Shown: piece after piece, positions 17,868-26,967 of the stretch
Numbering within the stretch: position 1 is the first letter of the stretch
Layout: the number at the start of each line of letters is the position of its first letter
DNA from: Shouchella xiaoxiensis
Lineage (GTDB): Bacteria; Bacillota; Bacilli; Bacillales; Bacillaceae_D
NCBI RefSeq assembly: GCF_016907895.1
Contig: NZ_JAFBCV010000017.1
Span: 22,490-86,489, forward strand
DNA length: 64,000 nucleotides
Direction of reading: 5' to 3'
The notes under the pieces: generated by a model
The model's input: the letters and a program-made list of their open reading frames with translations, nothing else
What the model was told of the DNA's origin: nothing
The model's database searches: none
Position numbers and translations under genes: made by a program

Positions 17868-18647
17868 TTATAAATGCCTTAGAAACCGCATGGGATCATT
17901 TAAGAAATCCCGCGTTAGCTGAACATGTTCAAGCTCATCGTATGCTTTGGGCTGAAGTTTCCCGTCTTCAATCAGATAAATATCCGCATCCGGTAATGCC
18001 ATTAAAATAGGCGAATGGGTCGCAATAATAAACTGTCCGTTTTCGTTAAGCATCTCTTTAATTAATGAGATGAGTGACAGTTGTTTCAGCGGTGATAAAG
18101 GTGCCTCAGGCTCATCTAGGATATAAAGCCCATCTTTTTTAAACCGGGCTTGAAACAATGTTAGAAAGCTTTCACCGTGCGATAGCGTTTCGAGCCCGTC
18201 ACCGTATAGCTGCTGTAATTCATGTAATGTGCGCATATGAGGCATTGCCTCTAATTGATTTCGCTCGGAATGCTTGATCTCTTCTACCGTTAATTTTGCT
18301 TCTCTTTGCATTTCCTTTAGACGATTGATGTAACGGATAAACTCATTAGCACGAAAGAAAAACCCTTTCTTTGTTTTTATGCTCCAGCTTAACTTCAGCG
18401 CTTCGCCAAGCACTCGTGCTTGCTCTAGTGAGTCATCTGAATCAAGATTATCACCGCCGATGAGAATGCTCTCTGCCGCAGCCGCAATTCCTTCAAGAAG
18501 CGTTGATTTTCCTGTCCCATTGTCACCGACAAAAATGGTAATTGGCTTTTGAAATTGAAACGTCTCCAACTGCTTAATGACTGGTAAATCAAATGGATAT
18601 TCGTTGAACGTGTCCTGTTGCTGTAAGGAAATTGTTTTTAAATGCAC
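17868..18647 (-). CDS. SMC/ABC-like AAA ATPase
   Basis: About 259 residues. Walker A FVGDNGTGKST, ABC-like signature LSHGESF, Walker B LYILDEPEAPLS and a switch His in ATHSPILM: a single-domain SMC/RecF-type ATPase (COG3910-like) with a short helical insert between the halves. Such proteins are common in bacilli; function unknown, possibly DNA-related. Start ambiguous: GGAGG overlaps the first ATG codons, so GTG 18645-18647 (or TTG just before) is preferred. Confidence 0.85.
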   Translation of the reverse strand: MHLKTISLQQQDTFNEYPFDLPVIKQLETFQFQKPITIFVGDNGTGKSTLLEGIAAAAESILIGGDNLDSDDSLEQARVLGEALKLSWSIKTKKGFFFRANEFIRYINRLKEMQREAKLTVEEIKHSERNQLEAMPHMRTLHELQQLYGDGLETLSHGESFLTLFQARFKKDGLYILDEPEAPLSPLKQLSLISLIKEMLNENGQFIIATHSPILMALPDADIYLIEDGKLQPKAYDELEHVQLTRDFLNDPMRFLRHL

Positions 18648-18740
18648 CAAATTAGCCTCCATATCTACCGTTATCTAAATACATACTTTTTTATGTAGGT
18701 GCCTCTTCGTAGAAAACGTTATGTAGTCATCATAACAAAA

Positions 18741-18783
18741 AAAGCTCGCCGTAAGGATTTGTTAGACCCTTTTAGCGAACTTT
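18741..18783 (-). terminator. Terminator of the LPMO gene
   Basis: AAAGCTCGC (18741-18749) pairs with GCGAACTTT (18775-18783) including one wobble, with a T run following on the minus strand. Confidence 0.6.
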
Positions 18784-18810
18784 ATAGTGTAGGGGGGGAA
18801 GTAAATGAAT

Positions 18811-19611
18811 TTAGCGAACAAGCTCCCAAACTTCCGCGCGTCCTGGTGTTTCACCATAAGTCCACCACTTAGCACGGTACACTTGTCCGTTATGGCTTAC
18901 ACGATCTCCACCAACATAGATGGCCGTTGCACTCCAAGCTGGAAACTCTGAAGGTGGATCAGGTGTTCCTGGACCTGGTCCCGGATCAGGATTTGGATTA
19001 CTTCCTCCTGTAAACTGCGCGTCGATTACTTGATAGAAAGCGTTTGCGGTATCGGCAACATCCCATACACCTAAAATGATATGGTAGCCAGACCGCTGTG
19101 GTACCGTTAATTCATGGCTTACTTTTTGACCAGGACGTGCGCCACCGTCAAATACTTCGTAAAACGGAACAAGTTCAAATTGATTTCTCGTTAGAGGCTG
19201 GTTTGGATTCCAGTTTGGTTTTGTAATATAGTAATGCCACTTCGCTGTGGCGTGCATCGCTGTCAGGTGCCATCTGAATGTTTGGCGGCCACTATTCATG
19301 CTCACTTTTGACCATCGATTGGATGATTGCGCATCTAGTTGTGGAAAAACTCCGCCCGCTGAAGCAATTTGTCCATCAGGAATACTCGTTCCTGGAAAAC
19401 CCTTCGGCGCTTCAAGGCTCTGCGGTTCATAAATGACACCGCCACAATCTGTGTTTACACGTTCTGAACAAAGTAAAGCTCTGGACTTAGGAGATTCAAT
19501 GTAGCCATGTGCACTCGCCGCATCGGCATTGCCAAAGATAAATAAAGCAGAAGCGAGAGCTGTGAAACCAATTGACTGAAGAAACGTGTGACTTTTCCTT
19601 TTACCAATCAA
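18811..19611 (-). CDS. Chitin-active lytic polysaccharide monooxygenase (AA10) with CBM5/12
   Basis: 266 residues. Signal peptide ends ...AASA so the mature protein begins with His35 (HGYIESP), the amino-terminal copper ligand; His120 (TAMHATAKW) completes the histidine brace and Phe192 is axial. After the AA10 domain (35-203) comes a Pro/Gly/Asp linker and a CBM5/12 chitin-binding module (about 223-265, WSATAIYVGGDRVSHNG...KWWTYGETPG). It oxidatively opens crystalline chitin outside the cell. Start is TTG at 19611 behind AAAGGAGGAGTTCG. Single-gene unit. Confidence 0.95.
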   Translation of the reverse strand: MIGKRKSHTFLQSIGFTALASALFIFGNADAASAHGYIESPKSRALLCSERVNTDCGGVIYEPQSLEAPKGFPGTSIPDGQIASAGGVFPQLDAQSSNRWSKVSMNSGRQTFRWHLTAMHATAKWHYYITKPNWNPNQPLTRNQFELVPFYEVFDGGARPGQKVSHELTVPQRSGYHIILGVWDVADTANAFYQVIDAQFTGGSNPNPDPGPGPGTPDPPSEFPAWSATAIYVGGDRVSHNGQVYRAKWWTYGETPGRAEVWELVR

Positions 19612-19631
19612 ACGAACTCCTCCTTTTTGTT

Positions 19632-19648
19632 CGCAAGTAGCGCTTGCG
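19632..19648. promoter_or_regulatory. Palindrome in the LPMO leader
   Basis: CGCAAG-TAGCG-CTTGCG lies just upstream of the LPMO ribosome site. It could be an operator or a 5' mRNA hairpin; it has no T tail, so it is not a terminator. The surrounding 19612-19886 is AT-rich with no convincing gene. Confidence 0.4.
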
Positions 19649-19886
19649 TACCTTTATTGTAACGTTGTCTGAAAAAAAAGATATTGGGAAAAAGAACGGT
19701 CCATTTTCATGTAATCGAAGGAAAATATCAAATTTATCTGTATATTTATGAAAAACTTCGTAAAAATAAGCTTTTTTGTTGGGAAATTATTGTTAAAAAT
19801 GTTGATTGCTATGCTTACCGACAACCTTTGTTAAAAGTATTTTTCGACAATAACCTAGGTTCGTCTCGTCTCTTTCAATCTAATTT

Positions 19887-20606
19887 TTACAAACGTTTAC
19901 TACTGCCGGCTAAAAATGTTTGCATAAGCTTTGTATACAACTCCGGTTGCTGCGCATGTACAAGATGAGAAGCGAAAGGCACAATCGCTATGCGGACATG
20001 TTTACTAAGCCCCTGATAGTAAAGTGCTCCCCTTACCTCATCCTCCATTCCCTCACCAACAATAATAAAAATAGGGGCTTTTATCCCAACTATATTGTTC
20101 ATTTTTTGAAACGGGTACCACGCCTCATCCTTGGCCATTTCTAAAAATGAGCGCCAATCTGACTGATGCAAGTGGTCATAATACGCAACCGCCTCCTGAT
20201 TTGTTAGAAGCTGTGCCTGCGCGTCAACTTCTGACTGATGAATGAGTGACCAATTAGACGGTTTAACAGGCTTCACACCTGAAAGCGTAAGACTATTGAT
20301 AAGATGAGGAAACTTCTTTGCAAATGTCATCGCAACAAGCCCTCCTAAAGAAGAGCCAATCACGTGAACTTTATGTACTTCCAAATGAGCCAGTGTTTGA
20401 GCTAAATCATCTGCACTATCTTCAAAGAAGTTATTAATATCATTACTTTTCGAACGACCATGACCACGAAGGTCCGGGCGTATGACAAAGAATGACTGGT
20501 TTAATTCGCTAGCAAGATGGACAAAATCAGTCTTCCCCGTTTGTAAACCGCTATGTAGAAGTAGAACCGCATCGCCCTTGCCTTCACGTTCTGTGTGTAG
20601 AATCAT
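19887..20606 (-). CDS. Alpha/beta hydrolase
   Basis: 239 residues. LLLHSGLQTG, RPDLRGHGRS, nucleophile elbow IGSSLGGLV, acid region IIVGEGMEDEV and catalytic His near the end (ASHLVHAQQP). GAGGGGGAAAA precedes the ATG. Upstream, 20603-20644 is a 13-codon TTG reading frame behind GAGGAGAT that ends by overlapping this start as ATGA, so translation may be coupled to a short leader. Substrate unknown. Confidence 0.85.
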   Translation of the reverse strand: MILHTEREGKGDAVLLLHSGLQTGKTDFVHLASELNQSFFVIRPDLRGHGRSKSNDINNFFEDSADDLAQTLAHLEVHKVHVIGSSLGGLVAMTFAKKFPHLINSLTLSGVKPVKPSNWSLIHQSEVDAQAQLLTNQEAVAYYDHLHQSDWRSFLEMAKDEAWYPFQKMNNIVGIKAPIFIIVGEGMEDEVRGALYYQGLSKHVRIAIVPFASHLVHAQQPELYTKLMQTFLAGSSKRL

Positions 20607-20762
20607 TTTTCCCCCTCGCTTTCATCTTGTGTACTTTTAAACAACGTGTTTTATCTCCTCTAAAAATTCGGGAATCAAATCGAATGTACCATTGCTACGT
20701 TAAACAGGTCTACGACTATAACGAATGAAAGGATTCATTTAACGAACCGAACGCTTACTTGT

Positions 20763-21161
20763 TTAATTGGCTCGGCGTCTGCAGGGAATTGGCTCCCCCT
20801 CTTTTAACAAACGCTTCTGAAACGACGTTACTTTCCATTTCTCATCAGTAGTTGCATTGGTTAGCGCCATCTTTAGTAAATAGCTAGGTGGATTATGCGG
20901 CCCTTCAAACGTAACGACCTGTAGCTCTATATCAAAGTAGAATCCACCGATTTCATTTCGTTTCAGTGAAGTGAGCTGCTGGCAATCATACTGGGTTAGT
21001 TCATGGAATTGCTTCGTCAGTTCTTGATCAATAATGGGGAATAGCAATTCTAGTATGACATCATCTCTTAATTCAATCTCTTTCGTTTGTGCTGTCACAC
21101 TATCTGATTGATGCATGAGGAGTCCAATCATTAGGAAGCAAGCTACTATTCTTTTCAACAA
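20763..21161 (-). CDS. Secreted DUF3888 protein
   Basis: 132 residues: N-terminal signal peptide, then an acidic helical stretch with LFPIIDQELTKQF and the family hallmark VTFEGPHNPPSY. These small exported proteins are common in bacilli and uncharacterised. Two adjacent TTG codons start it, behind AGAAGGGTGAAACG. Two Cys residues (YDCQQL and PIPCRRR) could form a disulfide. Confidence 0.78.
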   Translation of the reverse strand: MLKRIVACFLMIGLLMHQSDSVTAQTKEIELRDDVILELLFPIIDQELTKQFHELTQYDCQQLTSLKRNEIGGFYFDIELQVVTFEGPHNPPSYLLKMALTNATTDEKWKVTSFQKRLLKEGEPIPCRRRAN

Positions 21162-21227
21162 AACGTTTCACCCTTCTTTGCTTATTATTCCTTTTCTCAA
21201 GCAAAAAATGTTCGGGTGATTTGCTCG

Positions 21228-21923
21228 TTAGCTTTCCTTTTGTAAATCCTGAAGTTTATGGATGATTTCGCGTGCCTCCTGCAAATAATTGTAGTTATTC
21301 GCACTTTTGATTGAAAGTTCATTTGCTGGCTCTTTTCTAGAGTGAACCGCTGGCTGGAACCCCATATATTGAACGATAAAAGCCCCTTTTTCAGTTGTGG
21401 GCATATGCACGAGCACTTGTAAAATATCATTAAGATTAATCGTTAATGACCCTTTCGCACCATTATGTTTGCGGTTGTAATGAAGGGAAACCGCGTGTGC
21501 TTGAATTTCCACTTCTCCAGAATGAGCCGCGAACGTGATAGAATGCTCTGGGTCTGCGAGGAGCTGCTTTGCTTGCTTATCGAAAGCATCTAGTATTACC
21601 ATGTTCTCTTGCATTTCTTCAACTGCCGCTTTAAGCTTTAAAAATGACTTATACTGTCTTTTTGATAACATGACGGCATATTCACTCGTTCTAAGCGCCA
21701 TATGTGTAGCGTGATTTGTTTGCACTCCTTTTCGTCTAAAAAAGCAATAACCGCTTTGCACTAAACCCTGCTTTTCCATAATAATTTCTTCAATCTCATC
21801 AATAGCAATTTCAACAACAGCTCGAACACTGGTGAGCTTTTGCCTCGTTCGATTATGCGTTAAGACAATTGTATTTTCCTTGAAGTGGAGTTTTGTGTGC
21901 GTTCCTTTATATCTAGCAGTCAT
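21228..21923 (-). CDS. Hypothetical protein with two PH-like beta-rich halves
   Basis: 231 residues, no signal peptide. Two similar segments, each a beta-rich stretch followed by 'I..I..I', a glycine turn and an aromatic-rich strand (SVRAVVEIAIDEIEEI...GYCFFRRKG and GSLTINLNDILQV...FIVQYMGFQ), suggesting a tandem DUF4429/PH-like fold; a helix links them. Start ATG 21921-21923 follows ACGGGGGAAATC. Function unknown; the repeat reading is my inference. Confidence 0.6.
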   Translation of the reverse strand: MTARYKGTHTKLHFKENTIVLTHNRTRQKLTSVRAVVEIAIDEIEEIIMEKQGLVQSGYCFFRRKGVQTNHATHMALRTSEYAVMLSKRQYKSFLKLKAAVEEMQENMVILDAFDKQAKQLLADPEHSITFAAHSGEVEIQAHAVSLHYNRKHNGAKGSLTINLNDILQVLVHMPTTEKGAFIVQYMGFQPAVHSRKEPANELSIKSANNYNYLQEAREIIHKLQDLQKES

Positions 21924-22060
21924 GATTTCCCCCGTTTTCCTGTCTATTGATCTATCTTTTTCCAGTCTACTAAAATGCAAGGAAGCTGTTAAGTATTTAG
22001 TCGTTTTTGTTTTTTATTAAGGGAATGTAAAGAACACGCTATAGAAAGGTGTTGATTTCT

Positions 22061-22285
22061 GTGCCTCGCCCAAGTCGTCGAGAAATAATGTTAACGATTG
22101 TAGTCGTGCTTTTTATGTGTTTAATTTTTACGCTTCTAACGGGAGAAAGTATATGGGGATTTTTTTACTACCTTTTTATTATCACAACTGCCATTACCCT
22201 TGTATATTTCATTGAATTCCTTCGTAAGCGTCGAAAAAAACGCCACTCTAGAAAAAAGGAATCGAATAAAGCTAAAAAGGAGTGA
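22061..22285 (+). CDS. Small membrane protein with basic tail
   Basis: 74 residues: two close membrane helices (about 10-27, 32-52) and a very basic C-terminal tail (KRRKKRHSRKKESNKAKKE). Start GTG 22061 is chosen because AGAAAGGTG lies upstream and an earlier GTG overlaps it. The next gene starts 4 bases after its stop codon, so the two form a unit. Unknown function. Confidence 0.65.
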   Translation: MPRPSRREIMLTIVVVLFMCLIFTLLTGESIWGFFYYLFIITTAITLVYFIEFLRKRRKKRHSRKKESNKAKKE

Positions 22286-22289
22286 CTAT

Positions 22290-22751
22290 ATGACACTGTC
22301 GCATGATCAAGAGCTTACATGGAGCATATCTCAAGTAGATAGGTTCTTTCATGAAACGCTTATGGCTCAGCCAATTTCTTATACTTATCCGATATTACAA
22401 CCGTATCTACTTGATCCTTTCATTCCGCCTCGTGCCGAGATTTGTGCCATCTATGTTCTATACAACAAAGCTGTCCTCGGCCTTCTTAATGGAGAAATTG
22501 AGCATGTTCATGGTTTGCACTACCAGCAAGCACTTCGAAAATCGACCGAATTAACGGATCTGGAAACCATTCTCGACATTGGTAGCTTAGTAGTCTTAAG
22601 CAATGCTTCTATTGGTTACAGCTGTTACATTGGCGGATCAATTGAAAAACTGTATGCCCTTATCACTTACTTTTCTGGGAAAGCTGGAAGTGATAGCGAT
22701 CGAGACTACTTTCATGCCAAAAAAATAGTAGAGCGAATGGGTCTTGCTTAA
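22290..22751 (+). CDS. Hypothetical cytosolic protein
   Basis: 153 residues, mostly helical, no signal or membrane segment. Motifs: SHDQELTWSISQVDRFFHET, PFIPPRAEICAIYVLYNKAV, GGSIEKLYALITYFSGKAG. Ribosome site AAAAAGGAGTGACTAT. Coupled to the small membrane protein upstream; its stop overlaps the convergent MFS gene by 4 bases. I do not recognise a family. Confidence 0.7.
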   Translation: MTLSHDQELTWSISQVDRFFHETLMAQPISYTYPILQPYLLDPFIPPRAEICAIYVLYNKAVLGLLNGEIEHVHGLHYQQALRKSTELTDLETILDIGSLVVLSNASIGYSCYIGGSIEKLYALITYFSGKAGSDSDRDYFHAKKIVERMGLA

Positions 22752-23878
22752 TCCCCTTTTTGCATAACTGGTATGAAGAATCCAGCGATACCAACACTGG
22801 CAAACAAGATAAAGGCGCTTGGGTAGGACCACATCTCAATGACATAGCCCCCAGCAAATGAACCGAGCGTTTGACCGAGCCCGAGCGCGAGAAATGATAG
22901 GCTCACACCGATAGACGGGTTATCGTTAAATAAACGAGCAGACCAGACAATAAACAAACCCGTCATAAAAATGTACATACTGCCGAAAAAAATGGCAGAG
23001 CTGAATACAGCTAATACGTTCGATACCGTTAATAGAAAGATCGAGCTAATGAGAAAAACGAGCGTTAGCCGGTAGGAAAGCGATAAACCGAATTGATTAA
23101 TTATGCCCCCACTTAGTCCCCCTACCACTCCTGATACGCCCATAAGTACCCAAAAAACGATGCTTGCAAAAGTGGTCCATTCATATTCAACTGTTAAAAA
23201 ACTACGTGAAAACGTCCAATAGATTGAGGTGCTTACACCAACAAGCAGCGCAGCCAAGATGATACTCTTCGCTCGCGCTAAAACGGCTGAGCCAGAGCCC
23301 TTTTCTTTTGAGTTATCTCGTTTCGACCGTTTCTCAGAATGTTGATTCAGCGTATGTCGATTCCATATGAGAGCGATGAGCGCCATCGCTGCAAATAGTA
23401 AAAACGCAACGCGCCAGTATTCTGTAAAAAACAGCGCGATAGGTCCAGAGATGATTAAGCCGAAGCTCGTTCCGCTATTAATCCACGTATTTCCTCGATC
23501 AGCCTGCTTATCTGAAAGCCGTTCACTTACAATTTGAGCATAAGCAGGTGATGCCCAGCCGCTGCCAAGTCCGGCAATAAAAACTGCGCTTAGTAAGACA
23601 GTGAAATTTGGTGCAATCGCCATCACAAATAATCCAATTACAGCCGTAAAACCTGCCCAAAAAATAACGCGGTTAGCCTGATACTGCTTAATGAAAAAAG
23701 CTGCGCTTGCCAAGGCAAGTGTGTATGCAAGGTATGCCGATGAGCCAATCATCCCTGCCTCACTATCACTGAGACGAAGAGACTCCGTAATTTGTGGCAG
23801 AAACAAACCAAAACTGAAGCGAGCAAAGGCATAGGTCACGCCAATCAATGCAATCCCCGGTAAAATGTATTTCCACAT
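22748..23878 (-). CDS. MFS transporter, YbfB/YjiJ family
   Basis: 376 residues, twelve helices. The N-terminal helix has TYAFARFSFGLFLPQI, the hallmark of the YbfB/YjiJ branch of the major facilitator superfamily, with a charged Lys/Arg/Ser loop between helices 6 and 7. Likely an exporter. It follows a TetR gene on the same strand, and the same 18-base operator-like sequence lies before both genes, so it is the probable target. Start ATG 23876-23878 after AAAAGGAGGGAATGATA. Confidence 0.9.
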   Translation of the reverse strand: MWKYILPGIALIGVTYAFARFSFGLFLPQITESLRLSDSEAGMIGSSAYLAYTLALASAAFFIKQYQANRVIFWAGFTAVIGLFVMAIAPNFTVLLSAVFIAGLGSGWASPAYAQIVSERLSDKQADRGNTWINSGTSFGLIISGPIALFFTEYWRVAFLLFAAMALIALIWNRHTLNQHSEKRSKRDNSKEKGSGSAVLARAKSIILAALLVGVSTSIYWTFSRSFLTVEYEWTTFASIVFWVLMGVSGVVGGLSGGIINQFGLSLSYRLTLVFLISSIFLLTVSNVLAVFSSAIFFGSMYIFMTGLFIVWSARLFNDNPSIGVSLSFLALGLGQTLGSFAGGYVIEMWSYPSAFILFASVGIAGFFIPVMQKGD

Positions 23879-23897
23879 TATCATTCCCTCCTTTTAT

Positions 23898-23915
23898 ATA
23901 GAACGATCATTATAT
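23898..23915. promoter_or_regulatory. TetR operator copy 1
   Basis: ATAGAACGATCATTATAT, 20 bases before the MFS start, closely matching the copy before tetR (15 of 18 identical). Core GATC with partial dyad arms; a TetR dimer site is inferred. Confidence 0.6.
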
Positions 23916-23950
23916 TTTTAGTGAAATGGAAAGCAAGTACCCTTCAGTAC

Positions 23951-24472
23951 TTACTCGTGATAAAGCTGTTCAATTAGCTTTTTTAATTCGCGTTCAACTT
24001 CTGAAAGCTTCTTGACCTCGGCAAGTGCTGTCGCCCCTTCCAAGAGCAAGGCAAGCTGAAGTGCCTCTCCTCTCGTAAAGCCTGACAGCTGAAACGACTC
24101 AATCATCTGATTTTTATGAGCTTCAACTTGCCTAACGATTGCTTCGTTCACATGGGCAAACTCTTCTTTTGCTCTTAAAAACATGCAGCCATTTCCATGC
24201 TTGCTTAACCATTTCACATGAGCTGCCACGATTTTTTTTGCTTTCTCGTGCTTGCTTTTTTCGCTATGATTTTCTAGCAACGATAAATACCTTGTCTCAC
24301 GACTTTTTAACACTTCTAAGATTAAATCTTCTTTTGAAGGAAAATGATTGTATAACGTCATTAACGCGACACCTGAATCGCTCACAATTCGTTTGAGTCC
24401 AACATGGTGAAAGCCATTTTCGTAAAATAAATGTTCTGCCGTTGTCAGCAGTTGTTTTCGTTTTTCACTCAT
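23951..24472 (-). CDS. TetR/AcrR-family repressor
   Basis: 173 residues. N-terminal HTH (about 12-58): LLTTAEHLFYENGFHHVGLKRIVSDSG then TLYNHFPSKEDLI, followed by an all-helical ligand-binding domain with a Cys in HGNGCMFLRA. Start ATG 24470-24472 with AAGGAGGCGG upstream. It likely represses itself and the downstream MFS gene through the repeated operator; the effector is unknown. Confidence 0.9.
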   Translation of the reverse strand: MSEKRKQLLTTAEHLFYENGFHHVGLKRIVSDSGVALMTLYNHFPSKEDLILEVLKSRETRYLSLLENHSEKSKHEKAKKIVAAHVKWLSKHGNGCMFLRAKEEFAHVNEAIVRQVEAHKNQMIESFQLSGFTRGEALQLALLLEGATALAEVKKLSEVERELKKLIEQLYHE

Positions 24473-24489
24473 CGCAATCCGCCTCCTTG

Positions 24490-24507
24490 ATAGAACGATC
24501 ACTCTAT
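24490..24507. promoter_or_regulatory. TetR operator copy 2
   Basis: ATAGAACGATCACTCTAT, an imperfect palindrome around GATC, 18 bases before the tetR start. Same sequence as the copy before the MFS gene apart from three positions. Confidence 0.65.
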
Positions 24508-24554
24508 TTTTACATAGATAGGTGGTTTATGCAAGCAAGAAAGGCCACTTCCGC

Positions 24555-25775
24555 TCAAACAGAAGAAGCCTTGTCTTGTTCTATTTCTAATCTGGTTGTT
24601 TTGGAAAACCAGCGAATTAACCCGATGCCGATCACCATAAACCCATTTACAACGATGACGACACCGGCCCAGCCGATCTGCCCCCAGAATACGCCTGCAA
24701 GCGTCCCGCCGACGCTGGAACCAGCATAATACATCAGCAAGTAAAGGGAGGATGCTTGTGCTTTATTTGCCATTGCCATTCGGCTAACTAAGCTGCTCGC
24801 AATCGAATGTCCGCCAAAAAAGCTAAACGTTGTCAAGGCTAAGCCGATAATTTTAAAACCGACCCCATCCATGAGCGAGACAATCGTACCGCAACTTATA
24901 AGCAGGAATACCGTATAAAGCGAATAAACTTGCCCAATCCTTGCCACAAGTCGGCCAATTAAGACCGAGCTGAACATGCCGATTATAAACAGAAGGTAAA
25001 CGCCGTTAACATAAACTGCTTCTACTTGATAGCGATTAATTAATTCAAACCCAATGAAGTTATAAAGGGCAACATTGCTTCCGAGTAATAGAAAGCCTAA
25101 GCCAAACAACGAAAGCAATGGTTTGCTTTTTAAATGGACTCCTAGAGCGCGACTTAACTCGCCAAAATGAAGGTTTTTCGCTTGAAAATGCTGTGACGGT
25201 CGCAACAAATAGTAAAAAGCAATCGCTGCTGCTAAACTGATCATGCCAATCGCAAACAAAGCGGTCTGCCAATTAAACAAATCAGCTAGAGATCCAGCTA
25301 AAAATCGTCCTGCCATCGCCCCAAAAGCATTTCCGCTAATATAAATACCAATGGCTTTCGCCAAGCTTGATTTTGCCATTTCCTCACCTAAATAAGCCAT
25401 CGCAATGGACGGCACACCAGCAAGCGTAATCCCAATGACCAGTCGTAAAAGAAGCAGTGTATAGAAATCTGGCGCAAATGCCGATGCCAAACATAAGAAA
25501 GAAGATGCGAACATCGCCACGACCATTACACCTTTGCGTCCCCACACTTCTGATAACGAGCCCATCACAAGCATACTTACTGCTAAAAAAATGGTTGTAA
25601 CGGACAGTGCCAAACTTGAAACAGACGGAGACACAGCAAACTCTCTTGTAAACGGTTCTAATAATGGCTGTACACAATAAAGAATCGCAAACGTGTTAAC
25701 CCCAGCAATAAATAAGGCAAGATTTACTTTCTTAAATGATGATGTTCCTTCTCGAATGTAGTCCAATTCCCTCAT
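24555..25775 (-). CDS. MFS transporter, YnfM/YybF type
   Basis: 406 residues, twelve helices. LYCVQPLLEPFTREF and GSLSEVWGRKGVMV are typical of the YnfM-like drug/metabolite efflux branch. Encoded divergently from a LysR gene, the same arrangement as E. coli ynfM/ynfL and B. subtilis yybF/yybE. Start ATG 25773-25775 with AAAGAGGCAAGG; a GGAGGTGAT further up (25807-25815) would serve a short leader frame overlapping the start as ATGA. Substrate unknown. Confidence 0.9.
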   Translation of the reverse strand: MRELDYIREGTSSFKKVNLALFIAGVNTFAILYCVQPLLEPFTREFAVSPSVSSLALSVTTIFLAVSMLVMGSLSEVWGRKGVMVVAMFASSFLCLASAFAPDFYTLLLLRLVIGITLAGVPSIAMAYLGEEMAKSSLAKAIGIYISGNAFGAMAGRFLAGSLADLFNWQTALFAIGMISLAAAIAFYYLLRPSQHFQAKNLHFGELSRALGVHLKSKPLLSLFGLGFLLLGSNVALYNFIGFELINRYQVEAVYVNGVYLLFIIGMFSSVLIGRLVARIGQVYSLYTVFLLISCGTIVSLMDGVGFKIIGLALTTFSFFGGHSIASSLVSRMAMANKAQASSLYLLMYYAGSSVGGTLAGVFWGQIGWAGVVIVVNGFMVIGIGLIRWFSKTTRLEIEQDKASSV

Positions 25776-25886
25776 CCTTGCCTCTTTTTTCGTTTCAATT
25801 AATCGTATCACCTCCGCTTTATGTTGTATAATTCATTATAATAATGATTTCAAGTCTTCTATGTAATAAAGAAGGAGGAATAAGCG

Positions 25887-26771
25887 ATGGAATGGGAACA
25901 GTTTACATATTTTTTATCATTGGCAAAGCTAGAACACGTTACGCAGGCAGCGAACGAGTTGGCGATTACACAGTCTGCACTAAGCCGCTCCATTGCCCGG
26001 TTTGAAAGTGAGATTGGCGTTCCCCTCTTTGACCGACGTGGGCGCTCCCTCAAGTTAAATGCGTATGGAAAACGTTTTAAACTTCGCGTTGAGTCCATGC
26101 AGAACGAGTTTGAGCAAGGTAAACAAGAGCTGCAGGAATTGCTTGACCCGGGAAAAGGCAATGTCGCTTTCGGCTTCCTTCACTCGTTAAGCAAGGAACA
26201 GATTCCACAATTAATTGCCTCTTTTCGCGTGACGCATCCATCGATTACATTTGACCTGGAGCAAAATGCTTCTCATCTCTTAGTCGAACAACTGGAAAGC
26301 GGAAGGCTCGATTACTGCCTTATTTCTCCCAATCAGCTAGCAACACATCCGCAGATTGAGTTTACAGCTTTATTTAAAGAAGACTTGTTTGTCTACCTTC
26401 CTAAAAATCATTTTCTCGCTGCGCAACAAAGCGTAACGCTCACCGATATTAAAGATGAAGCGATCGTTCATCTAAAGCAAGACTTTTCCTTGCGCCATTT
26501 TGTTGATGATTTGTTCAATCATGTCGGCATCGAGCCAGAGATCACATTTGAAGGAGCTGAAGTTGATACGGTTGCCGGGCTCGTTGCAGCTGGGCTTGGG
26601 ATATCAATCTTGCCTGATATTCCATATAAACCGGCTAATGTTGTGCAACTGCCCCTGCAGGCACTTAAAGCACAACGAGTGATTGGCATTGCTTCTGCCA
26701 AAGGACGGTTTTTAGCTCCATCAGCACTTTTATTTCGTGATTTTCTGATGGAGCAGCTAAAGGATGCATGA
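25887..26771 (+). CDS. LysR-family regulator
   Basis: 294 residues. Winged HTH at the N-terminus (ANELAITQSALSRSIARFESEIGVPLFDRRGR) and a type 2 periplasmic-binding-fold effector domain (about 92-290). Strong AAGGAGGAATAAGCG. Divergent from the MFS gene; the 111-base gap between the two starts is AT-rich (TATAATTCATTATAATAATG) and should hold both promoters and the LysR site. It likely activates the MFS gene in response to an unknown small molecule. Confidence 0.93.
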   Translation: MEWEQFTYFLSLAKLEHVTQAANELAITQSALSRSIARFESEIGVPLFDRRGRSLKLNAYGKRFKLRVESMQNEFEQGKQELQELLDPGKGNVAFGFLHSLSKEQIPQLIASFRVTHPSITFDLEQNASHLLVEQLESGRLDYCLISPNQLATHPQIEFTALFKEDLFVYLPKNHFLAAQQSVTLTDIKDEAIVHLKQDFSLRHFVDDLFNHVGIEPEITFEGAEVDTVAGLVAAGLGISILPDIPYKPANVVQLPLQALKAQRVIGIASAKGRFLAPSALLFRDFLMEQLKDA

Positions 26772-26780
26772 CAACAAAAA

Positions 26781-26804
26781 AGCGTTCGTTTAAAACCGAA
26801 CGCT
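26781..26804 (-). terminator. Terminator hairpin
   Basis: AGCGTTCG (26781-26788) and CGAACGCT (26797-26804); TTTTTTG follows on the minus strand. It ends minus-strand transcripts coming from 27 kb and may also stop the lysR transcript. The 26805-26967 stretch contains no supported gene; AAAGGAGGCTACT on the minus strand there is followed by ATG-CAC-stop only. Confidence 0.65.
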
Positions 26805-26967
26805 GCCTGCTTCACTGGTTAAAATGGTTCCACCGATTGGTCAAAAAAAGACCTCTTCAGTACATCACTGTTCTACCGCTCTTCCAAAAGAATAATACCT
26901 TCCTTAAACACAAGCCCTCATGCAACGTCAGTGCATAGTAGCCTCCTTTGAAACACTACGGTCTATT

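Noticed and set aside
19684..19968. 94-residue plus-strand frame overlapping the 3' end of the hydrolase gene
   Set aside because: No ribosome site, overlaps a real gene on the other strand, and composition is unlike a bacterial protein.
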